Positions 35,610-44,876 are shown, counted from the stretch's first letter. The stretch: DNA of 64,000 bases from JAHRAW01 sp965212085 (GCA_965212085.1 OZ243042.1:2418001-2482000), one strand, 5' to 3'. Notes: generated by a model not told the origin, from the letters alone. Numbers and translations: made by a program.

Positions 35610-35929
35610 TAGCGTTTCCGCCCCAGCCGCTGGGTCAGTTCAAAGGAATTTTTCACCACGCTGTCTTTGAGTTTCTGGCTGGCCCGGAAGGTTACCACCC
35701 GGCGCGCCGATATTGCCACTTCTTCGCCGGTCCTGGGGTTGCGCCCGGGCCGCGAGGTTTTGTCCCGCAGCGTGAAACTTCCGAACCCGGACAGTTTGAT
35801 GGCGGTTCCCTGTTCCAGCGAGCAGCGAATGCTTTCAAAAAACATTTCCACAAAATCTCTGGCCTCGCGCTTGTTCAACCCGACGCGGCCAAACAAGGTG
35901 TTGCCCAAATCTGCTTTGGTAACGGTCAT
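35609..35929 (-). CDS. ihfA: Integration host factor subunit alpha
   Basis: 106 residues. HU/IHF fold with MTVTKADLGNTLFGRVGLNKREARDFVE at the N-terminus and the DNA-binding arm GRNPRTGEEVAISARRVVTF. The proline at the arm tip (NPRTG) that bends DNA is intact. It pairs with IhfB to bend DNA at specific sites. Order pheT-ihfA-merR is typical of gammaproteobacteria. Confidence 0.96.
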   Translation of the reverse strand: MTVTKADLGNTLFGRVGLNKREARDFVEMFFESIRCSLEQGTAIKLSGFGSFTLRDKTSRPGRNPRTGEEVAISARRVVTFRASQKLKDSVVKNSFELTQRLGRKR

Positions 35930-35944
35930 TTCACTTTCGTTGTG

Positions 35945-36040
35945 TTTCTTTCGTTCTTTCGTTCTGCTTCTTGATTGTATTTCTTTGTTACGTTTATTCG
36001 TTGGTTTCTTCGTTGGTTTCTTCGTTGCGTTCTTCCTTCG
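35945..36040. repeat. Pyrimidine/purine-biased tandem repeats between pheT and ihfA
   Basis: The gap contains reiterated ttcgtt, cttcgttggttt and ctttcgtt units. On the transcribed (minus) strand this is a purine-rich spacer of AACGAAG units. No other signal is seen in the 115-base gap. Confidence 0.7.
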
Positions 36041-36044
36041 TGCT

Positions 36045-38477
36045 TCAGGTTCGCAGCCTGGCGCCGAATCGGCGTTGCAACACTTCGATTATTTTATCTG
36101 TTTTTGCGTCCACTTCGCCAGCCGTAAGATTGCTTGATTCGGACTGGAAGGTCAAGCCGAAAGCGAAACTTTTGTGATTTTTTTCAATTCCCCGGCCTTC
36201 GTAGATATCGAACAACTCCAGATCCGTGAGCAGGCCGCCCGCCGCCGCGCGCGCCGCGTTCAGCACATCTTGCGCTTGAACCCCCGACTCGACCACTACG
36301 GCGAGGTCGCGCCGCACCGCCGGATAGCGCGAGACCGGCGAAAAATCCGGCAGCGGCGCACGCGCCATGAACGATAAATCCACTTCAAACAAACAAACCG
36401 GCTGGTCAACGCCGAGCAGTTTTTGATGGCCGGGATGCAACTGGCCGAGGTAGCCGACGCGCTCCTTCCCCAGTTTGATTTGCGCGCTGCGCCCGGGGTG
36501 GAGGGCGGGATGGGCGGCGGGTTGAAATTGAAATTCCCCCCGCTGCGCGGACAACGCCAGCAACGCCGCCAGGTCGCCCTTGAGGTCAAAAAAATCAACC
36601 ATCCGCGAAGGCGCACCCCACTGCTTGGGCAGCACCGGGCCGCCGGCCACCGCCGCCAGGCGGTGGACTTCCCGGCGCGGGCTCCCATTCCGGGCGCGGC
36701 CCGTGAGGAACACGTGGCCGGCCTCGAACAATCGCACCCGCTCGTGGCGGCGGTTGAGGTTGGTCCTGACCGCCTCCAGCAAGCCGGGCCACAGACTGCG
36801 GCGCATCACCGCCAGGTTGTCGGCGATGGGATTGTTCAGGCGAATGCCGTCGGCCCCGGTCAGGGCGCGCTGAATTTCCGGGTCCACAAAGCTGTAGGTG
36901 ATGGCCTCGAAGTAGCCCCGCTCGACGAGTTTTTGCTTGATGCGCACGGTTTCGATGCGGCCTTCCGGGTGCCCGCCGGTGGTGGCGGTGGCCGCCGGCG
37001 GGCGGGTTGCGATGCGCGCAAATCCGTACACCCGCCCGACCTCTTCCACCAGGTCGTGGGGGCCGGTAACGTCGGAACGCCAGCCGGGCACCGCCACCTT
37101 CCAGCCCGCCTTGTTGGCGACAACGCCCATGCCCAGCCTTTTCATCAGCGCACTCACGACGCTCGCCGGCACCGAAGTTCCGAGGATGCGGCCGATCTCC
37201 GAGCGGTTGAACTGAATCTTCGCCGGACGGGGCATACAATCTTGCGCCCGTGCGTCGCTCAACGGCCCCGGCTCGCCCCCGGCCACGGCCACCAGCAGTT
37301 GGGTCGCCCGCTCCATGGCGCGCGCCTGCATACCGGGATCCACGCCGCGCTCGAAGCGGTGCGAGGCGTCGGTGTGCATGCCGAGCCGGCGCGCCTTGCC
37401 AATAATCGTCGGCGCCGGAAAAAACGCCGCCTCGAAATAGATGTGGCGGGTGGCGTCGGAGATCGCCGAGTTCTGTCCGCCCATAATTCCGCCGAGGGCG
37501 ACCGCCTTTTTGTGATCGGCGATCACCAGGTTGTCGCCGCGCAGTTTTACCGTGCCGCCGTCGAGCAGTCGCAGCTTTTCGCCCGGCTTGGCCATCCGCA
37601 CCACGATGCCGCCCGCCAGTTTGTCCATATCAAACGCGTGCATGGGCTGGCCGAGTTCGAGCATCACGTAGTTGGTTATGTCCACCACCACGTTGAGGCT
37701 GCGCACGCCGCCGCGCCGCAGGCGTTCGCGCATCCAGTCCGGGGTGCGCGCCGATACATCAACGTTGCGCACCGCCCGCCCCACGTAGCGCGGGCAGCCA
37801 CGAGGCGCGCGCAACTCCACCGGCAACCGCGCGGTGCCGGTGGCGCGAACTTTTGCAAAACTTCCGGCATCCGGCCGCCGGCCATTCCGCGCGCGCATTT
37901 TCGCCCCGCTCAGGGCGCACACTTCCCGTGCGATGCCCAGTATCCCCAGGCAGTCCCCGCGGTTGGGGGTCAACTCGATTTCGAGAATGAAGTCGGACAG
38001 GCCGAGGTATTCGCCCACCGATGCGCCCACCGGGGCGTCCGCATCCAGCACCAGCACGCCGTCGGATTGTTCTTCCAAACCGAGTTCCGAGGCGGAGCAA
38101 ATCATCCCGGCGGACGCGACGCCCCCGATGTCCCTGGCCCCCACGACAAGGGCCGGAAGCCGGGCGCCGGCGGTGGCCACCGGCACCTTGTGGCCGGCCA
38201 GCGCGTTGGTGGCGGCGCACACCATCGTGAGCAGCGCGCGTCGTCCAACGTCCACCTCGCAGACCCGCAGGGAGCGCGCGCCGGTGCCGGGATGGGAATG
38301 GGGATGCGGATCGCTGCGCACGATGCGGCCGATGACCACCCGTTTTTTATGCAGGGTTGGCCCGGCGGGTTGCACCGACGCCACCTCCAGCCCGCCCAGG
38401 GTCAAACGCTCGGCGAGTTCGCGGACATCGGTGCGGGTGGCCACCCACTCGCGCAACCAGGCGTGACTGACTAGCAT
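36045..38477 (-). CDS. pheT: Phenylalanyl-tRNA synthetase beta subunit
   Basis: 810 residues, full length. Domains in order: N-terminal tRNA-binding OB fold (HKKRVVIGRIVRSDPHP), B3/B4 editing domain (NRGDCLGILGIAREV), B5, catalytic-like core and the C-terminal anticodon-binding FDX domain (PDFSPVSRYPAVRRDLAVVV). With PheS it charges tRNA-Phe; the beta subunit supports tRNA binding and editing. It lies 42 bases after pheS. Confidence 0.97.
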   Translation of the reverse strand: MLVSHAWLREWVATRTDVRELAERLTLGGLEVASVQPAGPTLHKKRVVIGRIVRSDPHPHSHPGTGARSLRVCEVDVGRRALLTMVCAATNALAGHKVPVATAGARLPALVVGARDIGGVASAGMICSASELGLEEQSDGVLVLDADAPVGASVGEYLGLSDFILEIELTPNRGDCLGILGIAREVCALSGAKMRARNGRRPDAGSFAKVRATGTARLPVELRAPRGCPRYVGRAVRNVDVSARTPDWMRERLRRGGVRSLNVVVDITNYVMLELGQPMHAFDMDKLAGGIVVRMAKPGEKLRLLDGGTVKLRGDNLVIADHKKAVALGGIMGGQNSAISDATRHIYFEAAFFPAPTIIGKARRLGMHTDASHRFERGVDPGMQARAMERATQLLVAVAGGEPGPLSDARAQDCMPRPAKIQFNRSEIGRILGTSVPASVVSALMKRLGMGVVANKAGWKVAVPGWRSDVTGPHDLVEEVGRVYGFARIATRPPAATATTGGHPEGRIETVRIKQKLVERGYFEAITYSFVDPEIQRALTGADGIRLNNPIADNLAVMRRSLWPGLLEAVRTNLNRRHERVRLFEAGHVFLTGRARNGSPRREVHRLAAVAGGPVLPKQWGAPSRMVDFFDLKGDLAALLALSAQRGEFQFQPAAHPALHPGRSAQIKLGKERVGYLGQLHPGHQKLLGVDQPVCLFEVDLSFMARAPLPDFSPVSRYPAVRRDLAVVVESGVQAQDVLNAARAAAGGLLTDLELFDIYEGRGIEKNHKSFAFGLTFQSESSNLTAGEVDAKTDKIIEVLQRRFGARLRT

Positions 38478-38519
38478 GAGGGAAAGGTTGCGCGGCGCGT
38501 CATCTAAAACTGCCCAAGC

Positions 38520-39545
38520 CTAGAACTGCCTGAGAAAAGCCAGGTCATTGTCAAAAAACAACCGCAGGTCGTTGACCCCGTAGCGCAGCATGGCGAGGCG
38601 CTCGACCCCGAGGCCGAACGCATAGCCGCTGAATTTTTTGTGGTCAATGCCGCCGTGGCGCAGCACTTCGGGATGCACCATGCCGCTGCCGAGCACTTCC
38701 AGCCAGCCGCTGTGCTTGCAGATGCGGCAGCCGCGCCCGTGGCAGAACACGCAGGCGATGTCCACTTCCGCGGACGGCTCGGTGAACGGAAAATACGACG
38801 GGCGGAAGCGCACCCCAAGATCGGTTTCAAAAAATTCCCGTACGAAGTGAATCAGGATGCCCTTGAGGTCGGCGAAGGCCAGGTCATCGTCCACCGCCAG
38901 CCCTTCGAGTTGGTGAAACATCGGCGTATGAGTAACATCGGAATCGCAGCGGTACACGCGGCCCGGCGCGATCACCTTGATGGGCGGTTTGTGGCCGTGC
39001 ATATAGCGTATCTGCACCGGCGAAGTGTGGGTTCGCAGCACCGTGCGCCGGTCAATGTAAAAGGTGTCGTGCATGGCCCGGGCGGGATGGTCCGCCGGGA
39101 TGTTCAGCGCCTCAAAATTATAGTATTCATCCTCGATTTCCGGCCCGCCGGCGACGGCAAAACCGAGCCGCTCAAAGATCGCTTCTATGCGCAGCAGGGT
39201 GCGGCTGACGGGATGCAACGCCCCGGCCGCCTGCCCCCGCCCCGGCTGGGTGACGTCAATCTGCTCCCGCCGCAAACGCTCGGTGACCGCCGAATGTTCC
39301 AGTTCGCCGTGGCGCGCCTCCAGCCACTTTTGGATGCCGCCCTTGATGCGGTTGAGTTCCTGTCCACGGGCCTTGCGCTGCGCCGGCTCAAGGCCGCCGA
39401 TACGTTTCAGTTGCGCGGTGATCTCGCCCTTTTTGCCGAGGTATCGCACCCGCAACGCTTCCAGCGCCGCCGGCGAATCCGCGTCATTGATGGCGCGCCG
39501 GGCGCTGGCCGAAAGATCGGCGAGGAGGGAGCGGTTTTCGGTCAC
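38520..39545 (-). CDS. pheS: Phenylalanyl-tRNA synthetase alpha subunit
   Basis: 341 residues from GTG 39545. The N-terminal coiled-coil precedes the class II catalytic core with HPARAMHDTFYI, RTHTSPVQIRYM, FHQLEGLAVDD and FGLGVERLAMLRYGVNDLR. It holds the active site of PheRS. It follows rplT after 62 bases; the gap contains a direct repeat of CGGCCCGGCGA but no recognisable Phe leader peptide or attenuator. Confidence 0.97.
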   Translation of the reverse strand: MTENRSLLADLSASARRAINDADSPAALEALRVRYLGKKGEITAQLKRIGGLEPAQRKARGQELNRIKGGIQKWLEARHGELEHSAVTERLRREQIDVTQPGRGQAAGALHPVSRTLLRIEAIFERLGFAVAGGPEIEDEYYNFEALNIPADHPARAMHDTFYIDRRTVLRTHTSPVQIRYMHGHKPPIKVIAPGRVYRCDSDVTHTPMFHQLEGLAVDDDLAFADLKGILIHFVREFFETDLGVRFRPSYFPFTEPSAEVDIACVFCHGRGCRICKHSGWLEVLGSGMVHPEVLRHGGIDHKKFSGYAFGLGVERLAMLRYGVNDLRLFFDNDLAFLRQF

Positions 39546-39607
39546 GGGTTAAGCGCAGCACGCGGCCCGGCGACCGGCCCGGCGATCGGTCTGACGGCCC
39601 GCCGCCG

Positions 39608-39967
39608 TCAAGCCGCCAGCGCCGCCTTGGCGCGTTCGGCCAGGGAGGTGAAGGCGCCTTTGTCGTTGACCGCCAACTCGGCGAGGATTTTGCGGTCGAG
39701 TTCGATGTCGGCCTTGCCCAGGCCGCTGACCAGGCGGCTGTAGCTAAGCCCGTTTTCGCGGGCGGCGGCGTTGATGCGCACGATCCACAAGGCGCGGAAC
39801 TGGCGCTTGCGCTGGCGGCGGTCGCGGTAGGCGTACTGCGCGGCGCGGTCCACGGCCTGCTTGGCGACCTTGAAGGTTCGGCTGCGCGCACCGCGATAGC
39901 CCTTGGCCTGCTTGAGGATTTTGTTGTGTCTGGCTTTGGCGGTGACGCCTCTTTTTACGCGCGGCAT
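39608..39967 (-). CDS. rplT: 50S ribosomal protein L20
   Basis: 119 residues beginning MPRVKRGVTAKARHNKILK, the standard L20 start, and containing RDRRQRKRQFRALWIVRINA. It binds 23S rRNA early in 50S assembly and in many bacteria controls the infC-rpmI-rplT operon. It lies between rpmI and pheS as expected. Confidence 0.98.
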   Translation of the reverse strand: MPRVKRGVTAKARHNKILKQAKGYRGARSRTFKVAKQAVDRAAQYAYRDRRQRKRQFRALWIVRINAAARENGLSYSRLVSGLGKADIELDRKILAELAVNDKGAFTSLAERAKAALAA

Positions 39968-40012
39968 GTTCGCTCTCCTTTCATGAGGACTTTTATGGGG
40001 ACAGGGCCGGGT

Positions 40013-40210
40013 CTAACCGTACGGCAGCATCTTTTTGACGGATGCGTGGTCGGCGGTGCTGACCAGTTCGCCCGCGCGAAGATGCCGTTTTCGCTTGGTA
40101 GATTTGCCGGTCAGGATGTGGTTGAGGTGGGACTGCGCGCGCTTGAACCTGCCGGTGGCGGTTCGTGCGAAACGCTTGGCCGCGCCGCGATTGGTTTTCA
40201 GTTTTGGCAC
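40013..40210 (-). CDS. rpmI: 50S ribosomal protein L35
   Basis: 65 residues beginning MPKLKTNRGAAKRFARTATGRFKRAQSHLNHILTGK, which is diagnostic for L35. It lies between infC and rplT in the conserved order. Confidence 0.97.
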   Translation of the reverse strand: MPKLKTNRGAAKRFARTATGRFKRAQSHLNHILTGKSTKRKRHLRAGELVSTADHASVKKMLPYG

Positions 40211-40269
40211 TGTGTACTCCGGGTCATTTCATTGCTAGTGGCGGTGGTCACCGTTGGCGGCGCGCCGCG

Positions 40270-40401
40270 TGGGTCAAACACTTGGGTCAAACACATAGGT
40301 CAAACACATGGGTCAAACAAAGAGCGCAACCCCCGCAACCGTGGCCGCCGGGAACCGCCGCTCATCTTCATATCCAAATCCAAATTCAAATTCAAATCTT
40401 C
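40270..40401. repeat. Tandem repeats between infC and rpmI
   Basis: Four copies of a ~13-bp unit with the core gggtcaaacac (40270-40320), and a second array of tccaaa/ttcaaa hexamers (40373-40398). The 193-base infC-rpmI gap is longer than usual and otherwise shows nothing. Confidence 0.75.
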
Positions 40402-40403
40402 CG

Positions 40404-40919
40404 CTACCGCCTCGGCGCCAGCACCATCACCATTTGCCGGCCTTCCATGGTGGCCGCCTGCTCCACCACCGCGATTTCGGCGAGGTCCTGCTCCACCGTC
40501 TGCAACATTTCCAGCCCCAACTCCTTGTGGGCCATCTCCCGGCCGCGAAAGCGCATGGTCACCTTGGTCTTGTTGCCCGCTTCAAGAAACCGGGTCAGGT
40601 TGCGCAACTTGATCGCGTAGTCGCCGACGTCGGTGCCGGGGCGGAACTTGACCTCCTTCACCGTGATCTGCTTCTGCTTTTTTTTCGCCTCCTGACGCTT
40701 TTTGCTGGCGTTGTACAGGAACTTGCCGTAATCCATGATCCGGCACACCGGCGGTTCGGCGTGGGGGGAAATCTCCACCAGGTCATAACCGGCCTCGCGG
40801 GCGGTTTCCAGCGCTTCGCTCAGCGGCAGTATGCCGAGTTGATCTCCCTCAACCCCGATAACACGAATCGGGTCGCCGACGATCTGATCGTTGACGCGTT
40901 GCTGTTTTGCTTTGGCTAT
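40404..40919 (-). CDS. infC: Translation initiation factor IF-3 with AUA start
   Basis: 171 residues when read from an ATA codon at 40919-40917; no ATG, GTG or TTG is in frame near the expected N-terminus, and a start at GTG 40778 would lose about 47 conserved residues. The product then begins (M)AKAKQQRVNDQIVGDPIRVI and continues with DLVEISPHAEPPVCRIMDYGKF and VKFRPGTDVGDY. GAGG sits nine bases before the ATA. E. coli infC uses AUU and is autoregulated because IF-3 rejects odd starts; the same logic probably holds here. The start lies five bases after the thrS stop. Confidence 0.93.
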   Translation of the reverse strand: MAKAKQQRVNDQIVGDPIRVIGVEGDQLGILPLSEALETAREAGYDLVEISPHAEPPVCRIMDYGKFLYNASKKRQEAKKKQKQITVKEVKFRPGTDVGDYAIKLRNLTRFLEAGNKTKVTMRFRGREMAHKELGLEMLQTVEQDLAEIAVVEQAATMEGRQMVMVLAPRR

Positions 40920-40923
40920 AGTC

Positions 40924-42852
40924 TCAGTCCTCTAAGTTAACATTACCGCGCCGCTCCACTTCCGCGGCCAGGCGTTGGGCAAACTGCTCAACCGGCATCG
41001 CGCCGAGGTCCCGGCCGTCTCTGGTGCGCACGGCAACTGAATTGGTTTGCGCTTCCCGCTGTCCCGCGACCAGCAGGTACGGGATGCGTTGTAGCGTGTG
41101 CTCGCGGATTTTAAGGCCAATCTTCTCATTTCTCAAGTCCGATTCGACCCTGAAACCCTGTTTTTTCAGGGTTTCGGCAACTTCCGAGGCAAATGTAGCC
41201 TGCCGGTCGGTAATGTTCAGCAAAACGCCCTGCACCGGTGCCAGCCACGGCGGGAATTTTCCCTCGTAGTGTTCGATCAAAATGCCGATAAAGCGCTCGA
41301 ACGAGCCCAGCAGGGCGCGGTGCAGCATCACCGGAACCCGCTTGCCGCCGTCCTCGGCGATATAGTGCGCGCCGAGCCGCCCGGGCATGGAAAAGTCCAC
41401 CTGCATGGTGCCGCACTGCCACACCCGCCCGATTACGTCGCGCAGCGAGAACTCGATTTTCGGCCCGTAGAACGCGCCTTCGCCGGGCAACTCCTCCCAC
41501 TCCAGGTTTTTGGCCTGCAGCGCGCGGGCCAGCGCGGCCTCGGATTTATCCCATTCCGCATCGCCGCCTACGCGGTTGTCCGGGCGCAGCGCGAGGCGGT
41601 AAATGACCTGCTCAAAACCGCAGTCGCGGTACACCTCGTGCAGAAAATCAATGAACGCCGAGACCTCGTCCTGGATCTGCTCCTCGGTGCAGAAAATGTG
41701 CCCGTCGTCCTGGACAAAGCCGCGCACGCGCATCAGCCCGTGCAAAGCCCCGGACAACTCGTCGCGGTGGCAACTGCCGAATTCCGCGAAGCGCAGCGGC
41801 AGGTCGCGGTAGCTTTTCAACCCCTGATTGAAGACCTGGACGTGGCACGGGCAGTTCATCGGCTTGAGGGCGAACTGCCGCCCCTCGGACTCCAGCGCAA
41901 ACATATCATCGCCGAACTTGTCGGCGTGGCCGGAGCGTTTCCACAGCGAGAAGTCCACCACCTCCGGGGTGTTGATCTCCCGGTAGCCGCGCGCGCGCTG
42001 CTGGCCGCGCATGTACTGGCACAGGGTCTGATACAACGTCCAGCCGCGCGGATGCCAGAACGCCATACCCGGCGCTTCCTCCTGCATGTGGAACAAATCC
42101 AGTTGCCGGCCAAGCCTGCGGTGGTCGCGCTTTGCCGCCTCGGCGAGTTGTTCAAGGTGCGCGTCCAGCTGCTTTTTGTCCGGCCACGCGGTGCCGTAGA
42201 TGCGCTGCAACATCTTGTTGCGGTTGTCGCCCCGCCAGTAGGCGCCGGACACCCGCATCAACTTGAAGTGGCGGCAAAACCCCATGTTGGGCACGTGGGG
42301 GCCGCGGCACATGTCCACGTATTCCTGGTGGTGGTACAAACCGGGGCGCGCGTCTCGGGGGATGTTCTGGTCGAGTATCTCCAGTTTATAAGGCTCGCCG
42401 CGCTCGGTGAAGGTGCCGTGGGCCTCGTCCCAGGAGACCGTGCGCTTGACCACCTCGTAACCGCTGGCGGACAGCTCGGTCATGCGCTGCTCGATGGCGG
42501 CCAGGTCTTCGTCGCTGATGGGGTGGTCGAGGTCAATGTCGTAGTAAAACCCGTTCTCGATCACCGGGCCGATGGCCATCTTGCTGTGCGGCCACAGCTG
42601 CTTGATGGCGTGGCCGAGCAGGTGGGCGCAGGAATGGCGGATGATTTCCAGCCCCTCCGGGTCGCGGGCCGTGAGGATCGCCAGCTCGCCGTCTCCGGTG
42701 ATCACCTCTCCGGCGTCCATCAGCACCCCCCCCACCTTGCCGGCGAGCGCGGCTTTGGCCAGCCCCGGCCCGATGTCCGCGGCCACCTCGGCGATGCTCA
42801 ACGGCTGCTCGTAGCGGCGTTTGGAACCGTCGGGGAGGGTGATTTCAGGCAT
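40924..42852 (-). CDS. thrS: Threonyl-tRNA synthetase
   Basis: 642 residues, complete. Domains: TGS (MPEITLPDGSKRRYEQPLS), editing domain with HSCAHLLGHAIKQLWP, class II catalytic core (CPCHVQVFNQGLKSYRDLPLRFAEFGSCHRDE, PVMLHRALLGSFERFIGIL) and anticodon-binding domain. It charges tRNA-Thr and edits Ser-tRNA-Thr. A tRNA-Val lies 38 bases upstream on the same strand, so both may share a transcript. Confidence 0.98.
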   Translation of the reverse strand: MPEITLPDGSKRRYEQPLSIAEVAADIGPGLAKAALAGKVGGVLMDAGEVITGDGELAILTARDPEGLEIIRHSCAHLLGHAIKQLWPHSKMAIGPVIENGFYYDIDLDHPISDEDLAAIEQRMTELSASGYEVVKRTVSWDEAHGTFTERGEPYKLEILDQNIPRDARPGLYHHQEYVDMCRGPHVPNMGFCRHFKLMRVSGAYWRGDNRNKMLQRIYGTAWPDKKQLDAHLEQLAEAAKRDHRRLGRQLDLFHMQEEAPGMAFWHPRGWTLYQTLCQYMRGQQRARGYREINTPEVVDFSLWKRSGHADKFGDDMFALESEGRQFALKPMNCPCHVQVFNQGLKSYRDLPLRFAEFGSCHRDELSGALHGLMRVRGFVQDDGHIFCTEEQIQDEVSAFIDFLHEVYRDCGFEQVIYRLALRPDNRVGGDAEWDKSEAALARALQAKNLEWEELPGEGAFYGPKIEFSLRDVIGRVWQCGTMQVDFSMPGRLGAHYIAEDGGKRVPVMLHRALLGSFERFIGILIEHYEGKFPPWLAPVQGVLLNITDRQATFASEVAETLKKQGFRVESDLRNEKIGLKIREHTLQRIPYLLVAGQREAQTNSVAVRTRDGRDLGAMPVEQFAQRLAAEVERRGNVNLED

Positions 42853-42890
42853 TTATTTCAGGCAGCATGTCTATTCCGCTTCAGCGGCAT

Positions 42891-42967
42891 TGGTAGGCGC
42901 GAGTGGACTCGAACCACCGACCCCCACCATGTCAAGGTGGTGCTCTAACCAGCTGAGCTACGCGCCT
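42891..42967 (-). tRNA. tRNA-Val (anticodon GAC)
   Basis: 77 bases with encoded CCA. Acceptor stem AGGCGCG/CGCGCCT, D-arm GCTCAGCTGGTTAGAGC, anticodon stem CCACC/GGTGG around loop TTGACAT giving GAC, and T-loop GGTTCGAGTCC. Confidence 0.96.
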
Positions 42968-43026
42968 GCCGAAAACGCGGGAGTGTACACAGGCGGCGGG
43001 GGTAATTCAATTGTTTGCCCGCGAAT

Positions 43027-43060
43027 CTTGTCAGCGAATTAGTGAACCCGTACAGATGAC
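43027..43060. repeat. Module P repeat, third copy
   Basis: The stretch from CTTGTCAGCGAATTAGTG to AACCCGTACAGATGAC matches 13092-13124 and 19173-19207 with a few substitutions and one base of length difference. It lies between tRNA-Val and the SLC13-type gene. Confidence 0.88.
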
Positions 43061-43100
43061 GGATGACGGCGGGCGCGCGGTAAAGGTATCATCAACAGGT

Positions 43101-44876
43101 ATGACCACCGACCAATTCATCCTGTTCGCGCTTTTGGGCGCGGTGTTCGCGCTTTTGGTGTGGGGCAAAATTCGCTACGACCTGATCGCCTTCGGCGCGC
43201 TGGTGACGGCGGTAATCATCGGCGTGGTGCCGGAAGAGCGCGCGTTCGACGGCTTCGGCCACCACGCCACGGTGATCATCGCGCTGGTGCTCATCGTCAG
43301 CCGCGGCCTGTCGAACTCCGGCGCGGTGGAGTTGCTGGCGCGGCACGTGGTGGCCCGCGGGCGCGCATTGGTCATGCACATCAGCATCATGTCCGGCGTG
43401 GCGGCGGCGCTGTCGGCGTTGATGAACAACGTCGCCGCCCTCGCCCTGCTGATGCCCATTGATATGCAGGCCGCGGCCCAAGCCAGGCGCAGCCCCGGCC
43501 TCAGCCTCATGCCATTGTCCTTCGCCTCCATACTCGGCGGGTTGATCACGCTGATCGGCACACCGCCCAACATCATCGTCGCCAGTTTCCGCGAGCAGGC
43601 CCTGGGCGAGCCTTACGGCATGTTCGACTTCTCGCCGGTGGGGTTGGTGGCGGCGGTGGCCGGGGTCGCGTACATCGCCGCCTTCGGCTGGCGGCTGATC
43701 CCCTCCGGCGGCAAAGACCGGGGCGCGGCTCAGGCATTGTTTGAAGTGGAACAATACGTCGCCGAAGTGCGGGTCGGCGAAAAAGCCAGGGTCATCGGCC
43801 AAAAGATCAAGGCCCTCGACGAACAGGCCGAGGCCGCCGACGTTGCCATCATCGGGCTGGTGCGGCGCGGCAAACGGTTTCCCGGCCACGCGCGCCGCGA
43901 AGTCATCAAGAAAGGCGACCTGCTGGTCATCGAAGCGAACGCCGCCGGCATTGACGGATTCGTCGGCGAGTTCGGGCTGGAATACGTCGTCTCCCGGCAA
44001 CACGACACCTTCATCGGCGAAGACCTGTCGCTGCTCGAAATCGTCGTCCCCCAGGGCGCGCACATTGAAGGCCGCACCGCCCTCGACGTGCGGCTGTTGT
44101 ACCGGCACGGCGTAACCCTGCTGGGCGTGTCCCGCCAGGGCAAATCGTTCCGCGACCGGGTGCGGCAGCTGAGCATACAGGCCGGCGACGTGCTGCTGCT
44201 GCTCGGCCCCACCGAACGCCTGCCCGCCACCTGCACGCTGCTCGGCGGGCTGCCCCTCAAGCAGCGCGACCTGCGGGTGGTGCAGCGCAACAAAGCGTGG
44301 ATCGCGGTGGGCGGTTTCGCGCTCGCCATCGGCGCCGCCAGCGTCGGCCTCATCAGCCTGGCCGCGGCCCTCGCCGTGGTGTGCGTGGTCATGGTGGCCT
44401 TCAACATCGTGCCGATCCGCGATCTCTACACCTCCATCGAATGGCCGGTAATCGTGCTGCTCGGTTCAATGATCCCCATCGGCTCGGCCCTGCAAGCCTC
44501 GGGCGGAACCGCGCTCATCGCCCAGACCCTCGTGGACTTCGCCCAGGGCTACGGCCCGATGGTGGTGCTGGTATTGTTGATGGTGGTCACCATGACCCTC
44601 TCCGACGTGTTGAACAACACCGCCACCACGGTCATCGCCGCCCCCATCGCCCTAGACGTAGCCACCCGCCTCGGCGTCAACCCCGACCCGTTCCTGATGG
44701 CCGTAGCGGTAGCCGCCTCGTGCGCGTTCCTGACCCCCATCGGCCACAAAAACAACACCCTGATCATGGGCCCCGGCGGCTACCGCTTCGGCGACTACTG
44801 GCGCATGGGACTGCCGCTGGAAGTGATCGTAATCGTGGTTTCTATTCCGATGATTTTGTGGGTTTGGCCTTTTTGA
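43101..44876 (+). CDS. SLC13-type permease with two TrkA_C domains
   Basis: 591 residues from ATG 43101. Two hydrophobic halves (about residues 1-190 and 395-591) flank a soluble region with two RCK/TrkA_C-type domains (about 205-290 and 300-380). ITLIGTPPNIIV in the first half and DVLNNTATTVIAAPIALD and TPIGHKNNTLIMGPGGY in the second are the family's substrate-binding signatures. Such carriers move sulfate, dicarboxylates or related anions with Na+; the substrate here is not resolvable. It stands alone between repeat P and R-M locus 3. Confidence 0.88.
   Translation: MTTDQFILFALLGAVFALLVWGKIRYDLIAFGALVTAVIIGVVPEERAFDGFGHHATVIIALVLIVSRGLSNSGAVELLARHVVARGRALVMHISIMSGVAAALSALMNNVAALALLMPIDMQAAAQARRSPGLSLMPLSFASILGGLITLIGTPPNIIVASFREQALGEPYGMFDFSPVGLVAAVAGVAYIAAFGWRLIPSGGKDRGAAQALFEVEQYVAEVRVGEKARVIGQKIKALDEQAEAADVAIIGLVRRGKRFPGHARREVIKKGDLLVIEANAAGIDGFVGEFGLEYVVSRQHDTFIGEDLSLLEIVVPQGAHIEGRTALDVRLLYRHGVTLLGVSRQGKSFRDRVRQLSIQAGDVLLLLGPTERLPATCTLLGGLPLKQRDLRVVQRNKAWIAVGGFALAIGAASVGLISLAAALAVVCVVMVAFNIVPIRDLYTSIEWPVIVLLGSMIPIGSALQASGGTALIAQTLVDFAQGYGPMVVLVLLMVVTMTLSDVLNNTATTVIAAPIALDVATRLGVNPDPFLMAVAVAASCAFLTPIGHKNNTLIMGPGGYRFGDYWRMGLPLEVIVIVVSIPMILWVWPF

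Noticed and set aside
41152..41175. Hairpin GAAACCCTG-TTTTTT-CAGGGTTTC as a terminator
   Set aside because: It lies inside the thrS coding sequence, with no T run after it on the coding strand; it encodes the conserved LKKQGF part of the protein.
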